Part shown: in pieces, positions 56,401-64,000 of the stretch
How the letters are laid out: each line of letters opens with the position of its first letter
Position numbering within the stretch: position 1 is the first letter of the stretch
Assembly: GCF_020382885.2 (NCBI RefSeq)
Contig: NC_058504.1
Coordinates: forward strand, 19,417,019-19,481,018
Length of the DNA: 64,000 nucleotides
Direction of reading: 5' to 3'
DNA from: Scatophagus argus
Taxonomy: Eukaryota; Chordata; Actinopteri; Scatophagidae
The notes under the pieces: model-generated
The model's input: the letters and a program-made list of their open reading frames with translations, nothing else
Told to the model about the DNA's origin: nothing
Databases searched by the model: none
Translations under genes and position numbers: made by a program

Positions 56401-56871
56401 TGTATTAGTCTGGGGAGCACAAAATGAGTTACAACAGAGTGGTGGGGTGTGTGTGTGTGTGTGTGTAATCCATCCATCTTGTCTAACACAATGTGTTGGA
56501 GACATTTTCTGTGACAATAACTGATTATTTGTCTGTCATCCATCTGTCTTTCCATAAAGGTGAATGTAACTGATGTCCATGCAGGAGAGTTGTACCTGTT
56601 AGCAGGTGACCCTGGTCAGGACAAGAACATCTACAGTGACTCTTACCACAGTGTGATGATGACAAAACTGGCCAGCCTGCCTCTTGTGAGTTTGAGCTCA
56701 TTTTAGAAATACACCCATTTTCCACTCATTTCTTCACCCACTGATTCATTTACTTGTTTATTTCTTCTCTGACTTGCGGTTGCTGTCCAGACTGTGAGTC
56801 TGCGGACGAGAATGAGGCTGCAGCTCCTCTACCTCACAGCGGGGATGAAAACAACTAGAAGGGAGGCGTGA
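50420..56871 (+). CDS. ids: iduronate 2-sulfatase, full coding span
   Basis: Exons: 50420-50495, 50938-51074, 51182-51359, 51652-51740, 52224-52424, 53723-53893, 53994-54120, 54679-54849, 55196-55302, 55608-55724, 56198-56308, 56560-56685, 56791-56871; 1692 nt, 563 aa (human 550), in frame. The enzyme removes 2-O-sulfate from iduronate in heparan and dermatan sulfate in lysosomes. A hydrophobic signal peptide occupies residues ~1-23. Active-site residues visible: Asp36/Asp37 (ADDLR), the formylglycine site CAPSR with Cys75 and Arg79, Lys126 and His129 (GKVFHP), His220 (HKPHIPF), Asp325/His326 (TSDHG) and Lys338 (EWAKYSNFD). These match human D45, D46, C84, R88, K135, H138, H229, D334, H335 and K347. 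N-glycosylation sequons occur at N106, N135 and N178. Intron 8 appears to be GC-AG, and the C-terminus has two possible endings. Confidence 0.95.
50938..51074 (+). CDS. ids: ids exon 2
   Basis: 137 nt, the same length as human exon 2 (recalled). Acceptor TGCTTTCAG, donor GCACAA|GTACGT. It encodes [18 protein letters not shown], with the two metal-binding Asp, and ends NAFAQ. Confidence 0.94.
51182..51359 (+). CDS. ids: ids exon 3 (sulfatase signature)
   Basis: 178 nt, matching human. It encodes [20 protein letters not shown], with the Cys converted to formylglycine, and ends SVGKVFHP with active-site Lys and His. Donor CCAG|GTAAGA. Confidence 0.96.
51652..51740 (+). CDS. ids: ids exon 4
   Basis: 89 nt, matching human. 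Acceptor TTTCTCCAG, donor AAAAG|GTATAA. It encodes [20 protein letters not shown], with an N-glycosylation sequon NYT. Confidence 0.94.
52224..52424 (+). CDS. ids: ids exon 5
   Basis: 201 nt, matching human. Acceptor TTATTTCCAG, donor CACAG|GTACAT. It encodes [19 protein letters not shown] and [18 protein letters not shown], including the active-site His220. Confidence 0.95.
52425..53722 (+). other. ids intron 5
   Basis: The longest ids intron (1.3 kb). AT-rich; no repeat or nested gene was recognised. Confidence 0.6.
53723..53893 (+). CDS. ids: ids exon 6
   Basis: 171 nt, matching human. Acceptor TATTGCAG, donor TCCAG|GTATGA. It encodes [19 protein letters not shown] and [15 protein letters not shown]. 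Confidence 0.95.
53994..54120 (+). CDS. ids: ids exon 7
   Basis: 127 nt, matching human. Acceptor ATCTTTCAG, donor CATG|GTTAGT. It encodes [18 protein letters not shown] and ends VVFTSDH, with metal ligands Asp325 and His326. Confidence 0.95.
54679..54849 (+). CDS. ids: ids exon 8 (apparent GC donor)
   Basis: Acceptor TTGTTGCAG. It encodes [20 protein letters not shown], then PLIFYVPG and [16 protein letters not shown]. The only donor that keeps the phase of exon 9 and matches human spacing is AAGA|GCAAGT at 54850, a GC donor. Exon length is then 171 nt against 174 in human. Read-through of the exon meets TGA at 54924. Confidence 0.85.
55196..55302 (+). CDS. ids: ids exon 9
   Basis: 107 nt; acceptor CTCATCCAG, donor TTCCAG|GTAATT. 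It encodes [20 protein letters not shown] and [10 protein letters not shown]. It is the first part of what is one final exon in human. Confidence 0.93.
55608..55724 (+). CDS. ids: ids exon 10
   Basis: 117 nt, phase 0 at both ends; acceptor TGCTTTCAG, donor CACAG|GTACCA. It encodes [17 protein letters not shown] and [15 protein letters not shown], where SQYPRP is a conserved IDS block. Confidence 0.93.
56198..56308 (+). CDS. ids: ids exon 11
   Basis: 111 nt, phase 0 at both ends; acceptor TTTTTTAG, donor ATCAG|GTTGGT. It encodes [18 protein letters not shown] and LGFDPKTYQ, matching the human MGYS-x-R-x-x-DYRYTVW block. Confidence 0.94.
56447..56466. repeat. (TG)n microsatellite in ids intron 11
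   Basis: Ten TG units. Confidence 0.85.
56560..56685 (+). CDS. ids: ids exon 12
   Basis: 126 nt; acceptor CCATAAAG, donor CTT|GTGAGT. It encodes [20 protein letters not shown] and continues past the position where the human protein ends. If the donor is not used, translation stops at TAG (56704-56706) after VSLSSF, giving 543 aa. Confidence 0.9.
56791..56871 (+). CDS. ids: ids exon 13 (optional C-terminal extension)
   Basis: After a GTTGCTGTCCAG acceptor, 26 codons ([20 protein letters not shown] then TTRREA) and TGA. It is basic and has no counterpart in human IDS. An AATAAA lies 8 nt after the stop. Alternatively this is 3' UTR of a transcript retaining intron 12. Confidence 0.5.
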   Translation, partial: TVSLRTRMRLQLLYLTAGMKTTRREA

Positions 56872-56878
56872 TTATGAA

Positions 56879-56884
56879 AATAAA
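56879..56884 (+). terminator. ids: candidate ids polyadenylation signal (proximal)
   Basis: A canonical AATAAA, 8 nt after the exon 13 stop codon. Further AATAAA hexamers occur at about 57557 and 58537, so a longer 3' UTR is possible. Confidence 0.4.
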
Positions 56885-58742
56885 ACACAACAGATGGACA
56901 GAAGGAGATGAAGTACAAAGGGAAGATGGAAGGATTAAGAACTTCAACTGGGAAGGGAGACTGGATACTTTATTCGGTATTTTGTGGTATCGCCATTAAT
57001 CTTTCAGGCCCACTTCTTCAGGCTAATGTTCCTTGTTAAGAACTCATTGGCAGGCAGTTCTGGTTTCAACACAGGTTTGACAAAGAACACCATCCATATG
57101 TGCGCAGAAATTTCTTGTTGGTTTGTCTTCTTGCTGCTAAACTCAAGTTCCCTTGTTTTCATTGCCAGGCCTCCTCATATTTACAACTAACTCCTTTACA
57201 AAATCATTAATTCACTTGTGAGAACAAAGTGTCAGTGTATTTTACGTCACTCAATATACACTAAATTAAATAGTACGCTAAATATGAAGGCGGCCGTGTT
57301 GGATGCTTTCTAATGAGCAGGCAGTCAGCTTAGTTTAGCATAAAGACTAGAAAGCAGGGAAGCCTGGCCCTTTAATGCTACTTCAATAACATATTTTGTT
57401 GTGCGTGCAAAAGAATTATAAGAGTTGATAATATTAAGGTTTTGAGGAACCTGCTGCATCTGGGTGGGAAGTTCAAGCGCTGAACTCCTTGTTAAACAAC
57501 AACTTTTCACTTTTACATTTCTGTTTGTCTGTAGTTGAGATAAAACTTGTTAATTAATAAAAATGTGAGTAATCTGGTTGGCCATACCAGCTCTTTCAGC
57601 CTGCTTCCACTCTTTATGCTAAGATTAGCTAATTGCCAGCTTACAGACATGAAGTGATTCAGATCTTCTAAGCCTTGGAAGATTCACACTCTTATAGACA
57701 TTTGAGCAGCTGACCCAGAAACCTTCTTTTTCTTCCCAGACAACTCCACAGTGATCCATTAACTCCTGAGTGACACTATGGCTGTACTGCCTCCTCTGTG
57801 AAAATGATTCCCACACATTTTAGAAGCTCTTGCCTGCTAAGAAGTCTTTTAATCTGAAGGAATTTTGAGGATTTGATTAATAGCGACACCAGTTTCTCTT
57901 TTTTGGAACAATTGCACTTGAATGTATCACTGATCATCTGCTTCAGGTTTACTCTTTGTTCTTAGACACACAGCTAAAAGGGACTTGCACAGCTTCATAT
58001 TGTGGTGTTAAACAATATGACATTTCTATTTGCACTTGATGTCACTTCTAGCTATTCGCCTCCCTCCTTGTAAACAGTCAGTTCAGATCAATTTGTGAAG
58101 CCAAAATGAAGTGAACAAAAGCCACCCACAATAATTCAATGCAAATGAAACTGTGTTGCTGTGTTTTACTGCTGTTCCGACGCATGAACATTTTGTGCTG
58201 TGGCAATTTAAAAGAAAACAATTACAGCATGAGTTTCAGGTCCAATAGTGAATTGAAACCATTGCAGGCTACAGTGAAAGTCGATGGACCAAATCCCCTC
58301 ATGTTAATGGGATGCAGATGAATCATGTAATCAGTGTGATTCCATTATGTATCAGGATGTTGACAAATTCAAAATGGAGTTGAGTCAGTGTGTCCTTTTA
58401 ACATATGGAACAATGGATATAACAGTAATAGAAACTGTCCACACAGACACTGACATGGAAAGATGAGCATGTACTTCAGTTTGGTTGCATCAGTGCAGCT
58501 TCAAGAAGTCTGTGCTCCAGCTTACTGAAGGGAAATAAAAAATAAATGCTTCAGAAATAATTCAAATCTCAAGCTTGGCAAGGACAAACTGGTAATATAT
58601 TTATGTCTGTTTCAATTTGTTAAAAAAAAAAATAAAATAAAATGTTGATGTGCTTTTTAGTAACTTCACAACCTCCTGCACTGTGTTTGTGTCTGTAATC
58701 CTGTGTGTCCTGCAGTGTAACACTGTACACTTTGCTGCCTGT

Positions 58743-58743
<1 letters not shown>

Positions 58744-58774
<31 letters not shown>
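58744..58774. repeat. (CA)n microsatellite
   Basis: About 15 CA units. Confidence 0.9.
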
Positions 58775-58776
<2 letters not shown>

Positions 58777-59796
58777 CACCACTCAGTTGTAACTCATTTT
58801 GTGCTCACCCACAGCAGACGTGTAAAGTTGCAGAGTTGTGAGGGAGCTCCTGAGGGATTTCTCCAGTCTATTCTGTGTTTTCTCTCCTTCCTCCCTCTTG
58901 TCGTTTCCTTCCTGTGGAGCAGAGGATGTATACATCTTTCTTTTTTCTGCTGGAAGAATTTGGACCGAAGTGAACATTTCCTAATTTGTGCATGATTCCA
59001 GAGAGTCAGTCTGCCCGGGCAACACAACTGGTTAAAAACCTTGTAATTGCATTTTGAAAAATATAGTAAGAATTCATTCTCATGCCTTTTGAGTTTTCTC
59101 CCCCCACCACTTTTCAATTTCTGTGCAATCATGCAGAACTATGTGTTGAACTCGACTTGAAGTGAAGTCTGTGTGCTGAAAAGTCAAAAATTTCCCAAAG
59201 ACCATGGAAGCACTTGACATCTCTCCCCTGCCAATTTCATTTCCTCTTTTCATTCTGTTTACTTCTCCTTTGAACACATCAACATTCATACTTCCCTCAT
59301 GGGTTGCAGTCTGACATTTTTTCATGATCTGTTGTAACTTTAATTCTATAATTGATAAATACTATTTGTAAAACATGAAAATGTTTTGTTGGCAAAAGTT
59401 AAACCTACAAATACTAATTTTCTTAGCAACAAACTGCCAACGCAACACGTTATTATCACCTTTAAAAGTACCCTGTGGAGTTTTTTAAGTAAAGCTATGG
59501 AACAATATTTTTAAGATTTTCTCATCTTCCTCCTTACACTTTCAGCAGTGACTGTGAAAACAGCCTCGTAGTGTCAGACTTTGCACATACGTCATTCTGC
59601 AGTGGATCAGCTGTAGGAACAAGAAGCAAAACAGATTTTTGGGGTGCTTTAAAATATCTGATTTTGTTGTTACAAAGATGGCTGCAAAATGATGAGGACA
59701 CAAGATGAATGAACTATACCAATTTGTACACATTTGATGTTCTCTTATACATGAACACACATTGCCAACATTTTATTATGGCAACTGGTCTGACAT

Positions 59797-59819
59797 AATA
59801 AAATAAAATAAAATAAAAT
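59797..59819. repeat. (AAAAT)n pentanucleotide repeat
   Basis: About five AAAAT units. Confidence 0.8.
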
Positions 59820-60468
59820 CTTTATTTATAGCAGCACATACATTAGCGTTAGTTAGGACTTGTGCTTCTGGTTCTTAGCTGTGTTTTTGGTCTTCTGAGG
59901 GAAAAATCTGTCTCTTTTACATTCCAAATAGTCTGCTATGTTCGCAAACTGTGTGTTAACTTTGTGTACCTGCTGTTTGCTGCTGCTACACTGGGCTTAT
60001 CAGAGCTTCATGGTCATGTTTTGAAATGGAGATCTGAGTCCGTGCTGCTGTAACTGCTCTCCTCTTCTCTGTTTTCATGTCAGCCCATATTTCTGCCGCA
60101 GTAGCTTCGTTAGATCAATATTTATCATCATAAGCAGTGATCTCTGACCACGATCAATTTGATCTAATGGCAATTACATTAATGTTTACCTACTGGTCTT
60201 TTTTGTCCTCTGTTCCTCTGCTGGTGTCATTTCTCACTCTGTCTTACCTGCTTCTCTCCAATCCACTCTGTCTTTGTTTCATCCTCATCGTCTTTCATTA
60301 TGTTTCATACACTAGTAATCGTATCATCGCTACAGGCTCATATTCTGGCAGGTCACACTGCCTCTCTGTTAACGTTGGTGACACGCAATTACATTAGAGA
60401 GAAGAGTATGTGTATGCGTGTATAAACCGCTTAGCTCAGCTGCATCATGACAGGGTTCATCTCAAGGG

Positions 60469-60488
60469 TGTGTGTGTGTGTGTGTGTA
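60469..60488. repeat. (TG)n microsatellite
   Basis: Ten TG units. Confidence 0.8.
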
Positions 60489-61947
60489 TTTACTGTGTGC
60501 AGATGAATCCAGCAATAGTAAACAAACTGTAGTCTGCTCGCTGGCCAAGAACTTGAGAAAGTAGTTACAGACTATTTCTCAGAAAAGCTGTTTTTAAGCA
60601 GAAGTTCAATGACCAAATTAATATTGTAAACTTAGCTGTCTCCTTCTTTGGAGTCTAAACAGCTTATAGTATTTTATCTGGCCAGGTTTACTTTGTAGAG
60701 ACTTAGTAAGAAAGTTAAAATGTGCCGCAGCTTCTTGTTTTTGACAGTAATGGACTGAGACACATTCATGGTCAACGTTTGAGTCTGAATACAACTAGAA
60801 CATTAATGGCCATCACCATCTGTCATGACTGCCACAGAAAAATCAAATGAAAGGTTTTTAAATGGACACAGTTTGAGGCTAGTGCTTCAGACTTTAGACT
60901 CAGAATATTGATATTGAAGTTAAAAACATACATTACCTTTAAACAGGATTTTAGTTTGATGCTATCTTTCAGATTTAAAAACTTATCTGTATTAATGATC
61001 TGGAATGTTAGCTTGTATAGATATGAGGCAACAGACCTGTGCTGTAATAACAATAGGGTTTGATTGCATGTAGTGTGCCAGCAGGCCACAATTAATGTTA
61101 CTAGTTACACCTGCACGCTGGAGGTGAAACAAATACAACAGGAGGTGCCTTTGTGAACATCTGAAGAACATCCGTCATCATGTCATCCAGTTACATTTCT
61201 GTGCTCCAGTGACGCGCTCCAGGGCTCTAACTTTGTGGGCTGAAAGATCATCCCTGCAAATTGCTTGGTGACCTTTGGTTAAATGATCCTCAGGAATGGC
61301 CACCAGCTGTCATTGGAAACATTTGTTTACCTGATAGCTGATTTGTTTGCCTGGTAAGTGAAATCAAATTTCCTTATCAAAATCTTGAAATATGTCATTA
61401 TTTGTTACATTGTATCACGTTTAAGTCTTTACACTTGTTTTGTGTACTTGAATTCCAGTCAACTGTCCACCAATCATGGTGGTGGACTCAATACTTTCTC
61501 AATGAGTTCTTTGTTTGGATGGCATATTAGTCACCGCTCCACCAAAGAACCTTTTTGTGCGTGTGTGTAAGAATCACCAAGACTGTGTTTTGTGAGACAC
61601 ACCCTAACATTTGTTTTGACGCCTGACAATAGGAACACGAGATGTTGGCAGGATCATTTCCGTTCGTCCTCTGCAGTGAGCCAGTTTATTTCAGCTCTTC
61701 AAACATGCCAGTGCTTCTCTGCTCTGCAGTCTTTACTGACCCACAATGTAGACATCTGTCTCCAGAGCGCATGGAGCATCAAGGAAGCAGTCAATTAGAA
61801 GTCAGACAAGATGTGATATGTTAGCTGCCAATGTGAAACCAGTTTAATCAGGAGTCATTCAATTAGAGCTGATGAGCTCTTTCCTCGTTAGCGCTGCTGG
61901 AGCAGTGAACCACAGAGCTGGAAAGAAACCCCTCCGTTTTGACTATC

Positions 61948-62180
61948 AGTTCTGCAGCGTTTAGCACTGTCGCCTCACAGCAAGAGGGGTTTCAGTTTGA
62001 ACCGGATTCTTTTCTGTGTACAGTCTTTTTTTGTAAGACACATGGAGCTGAGGTCAGTTGGTGGCTCCTACCTGTGAGTGCATTGTGAATGGGAGTGTGG
62101 ACTGTTGTCAGTCTCTGTGTGTCACAGTTGCCCCCTGCCTCACCCAGTGTCAGCTGGGATTAGCACCAGATCCACAAAAT
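61948..62180 (-). repeat. degenerate opposite-orientation copy of the repeat at 12197-12500
   Basis: It contains TTTAGCACTGTCGCCTCACA and GTGTCAGCTGGGATTAGCACC, the reverse-strand counterpart of the first copy's GGCTGGAGCC...CAGCTG region. It lacks some middle segments and is heavily mutated. Confidence 0.6.
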
Positions 62181-62642
62181 AAGCATGTATAATCTAATGG
62201 CTGATGGACTTTTAAGCATGTGGCAAAGGCTCTGCAACGCTCTGCATGATGAAAGAAAAGGAATTAATTTTCTGATTGGGTTTCTTTAAATGAAGTTGAA
62301 TGTCTGTAATCAACTCTTTAGCAGTTGCTGGTAAGGGAAACCTCACCTTTTTAGCGAAAGACCCATTAGAAGTATGAGAGGGTGTTGTTGGGGGAATGAG
62401 TTTAAAATGTCATCATCAGAAAAATCTGCATTTATATACAAAAGTGTTACCCTGTTGTGTAGTGCTTTAGGTTTTTCTGTTTACATAATTGCATTGCTGA
62501 GGGTTGTCCAACATTTCATCCAATCCACAAGGCCTCTCAAGAGGAAGACTTTTTGCAGACTTCCAGAGAGTCTGCTTAGGGTGCAGACTTCACCAACAAT
62601 TAATAAATTCAATTCATTCAGTTTCTCAAACAGAAACTTGTT

Positions 62643-62662
62643 TTTGTTGTTGTTGTTGTTGT
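62643..62662. repeat. (TTG)n microsatellite
   Basis: Six TTG units followed by a T run. Confidence 0.8.
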
Positions 62663-64000
62663 TTTTTTTAACACTCAAATTGCCTGTAGGAATATACAAT
62701 GGGGGTGGATAATGACCTTTTTTTTACAACTTTAAAACTGTCAGTGTGTTGGGACTGCTCACACAGAGGGAAACTTGCACAGTAGCCAACCTGATCACAG
62801 CACCAGTCCACATGTACAACATCAATAACACAGAGCGCATGAGGTTCTAGTGCTCATGCTACATTAGCTGTGTTTCCATCCAGCTGTCTAAACACACGTC
62901 TGAAATCCAGTGTGTTTTAGCTGAGCTGATGAGTGAATGTGGAGATGTGACAATACTTAGAGCTCCACTAACCAATCACTACTGCACAGGGTCCAAATGG
63001 CGTCACCAGAATGAGGTGGCGGCTCTTGTACCTGCAATATTTTGGCTTCACTTTTGTACAGTGGAAGGAAGTGGAGATGTGTTGTCCATCTTTTCACATG
63101 TTAGTGGTTTGCCTATACATTTTAGTCTCTGTGTACATGGGTGTTTTGTGTGTGTGATGCTAAATAATATCTCTGAGAGCTTGTGTGACTGCATGGTTAC
63201 CTATGGCAATTAAACCTATAAATCTAAGCTGTCAGTGTTTTGGCTCTACACTAAGGACACACACGAGGCTTTACACACACTCCTTTAAAATGCCTCAGGT
63301 TCTGCAACTGGATTCTGCACCTCCTGACTCATCGAGGGAAATACTTTAAATTCACCAAGACTCCATGTCTTCCTCTGTCTTTATTCTTCTTGTTTCTCTC
63401 ACACTGGTGTCCGAGCAATTCTCATCATCTCTCTTACTTTTACAAGACACACGGCCTCCTTCTTCCCTATGAATTCTAATGTACGGCTTTATTCACTGAA
63501 TTAATCATGCAGGGTGAAGCAGGCTAATAGTTGTTATGATGTAAAAGTAAGAGTCCATTAATGCTAATAAGACTAGCTTGGCTCTTATAATGTAATACAT
63601 CAAGGCTACTCAAAGGTCTTTTTTATAAATGAATCTTGTTGAGTGCAAAATGGGAGATTGCATTCATTTAGAAAACTGAATCTATATAATTATATTATGG
63701 TGTTTACATCTTCACTTTAATACAGTGAATTTCTGTATACATTCCCTTGTTACATTTATTCAATAAGAAACTTCAAAATGCTATTTGAAAATAAGGATTA
63801 TGTTCTATAGATGTACATTAAAAAACATGACAGGTTTGCAAAGCTTCATGAGGGCTGAACTTTAGAAAAGTGCTCTAAGACACAAATAAGACTAGCAGAA
63901 CAGCATGACCACGAGTTGAACAGATTTTAATCCATATTTTAGAGACATTAAATATTTAAAAACAATGGAACTGCATCACAACTTCTGATCATCACATAGA

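Larger units (their letters stand above)
56885..64000. other. downstream flank of ids: 3' UTR then gene-poor DNA
   Basis: No exon with recognisable protein similarity was found on either strand in these 7 kb. Open frames are short and lack family motifs. It contains CA, TG, TTG and AAAAT microsatellites and a degenerate dispersed repeat near 62 kb. The first 0.7-1.7 kb may be ids 3' UTR. Confidence 0.55.

Noticed and set aside
58794-59132. 112-residue minus-strand frame downstream of ids
   Set aside because: No recognisable domain, no good splice or promoter context, and it overlaps other random frames.
62374-62712. 112-residue plus-strand frame near the right end
   Set aside because: It ends in a TTG-repeat and T-rich tract and has no family similarity; most likely chance.

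Overview
The window looks like genomic DNA from a ray-finned fish, probably a percomorph teleost. It has vertebrate-type split genes with GT-AG introns, many (CA)n/(TG)n microsatellites, a decayed Tc1/mariner-like transposon, a tRNA-derived SINE, and several dispersed repeats that I recognise from teleost genomes. Nothing bacterial, viral or CRISPR-like was seen. Exon models were built by hand from splice-site consensus, reading phase and protein-family similarity. Every exon junction in the three coding models keeps frame.

Layout, left to right. (1) 1-2855: a CpG-rich stretch near 0.8-1.15 kb, possibly the promoter and first exon of a minus-strand neighbour that leaves the window, then 3' flank/UTR of the next gene. 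(2) 2856-25068, minus strand, with non-coding 5' exons reaching about 44.64 kb: a 16-coding-exon gene for a 1379-residue acidic and proline-rich protein of the CRACD/KIAA1211 family (DUF4592; actin capping-protein regulators). The paralogue (CRACD, CRACDL or KIAA1210) cannot be fixed from sequence alone. (3) 46454-48404, minus strand: dcps, the scavenger mRNA decapping enzyme, 6 coding exons, 331 aa, with an intact HIT histidine triad. (4) 50420-56871, plus strand: ids, lysosomal iduronate 2-sulfatase, 13 exons, 563 aa, with an intact CxPSR formylglycine motif. dcps and ids are head to head, about 2 kb apart. (5) 56.9-64.0 kb: no supportable gene, only repeats and intergenic DNA.

The three genes have unrelated jobs: actin capping regulation, degradation of cap fragments after mRNA decay, and lysosomal breakdown of heparan/dermatan sulfate. 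There is no operon-like logic; the link is only chromosomal neighbourhood. The most notable observations are: an ids intron that appears to use a GC-AG boundary; division of the single human ids last exon into four or five exons; a phase-compatible alternative first exon and a NAGNAG acceptor in the CRACD-family gene; CA/TG microsatellites abutting two of its 5' splice sites; two long near-perfect hairpins (36.8 and 42.3 kb); and a 47-bp alternating purine-pyrimidine tract at 36.4 kb. I found no clearly novel biological system; the window reads as an ordinary teleost gene neighbourhood with some unusual splicing features.
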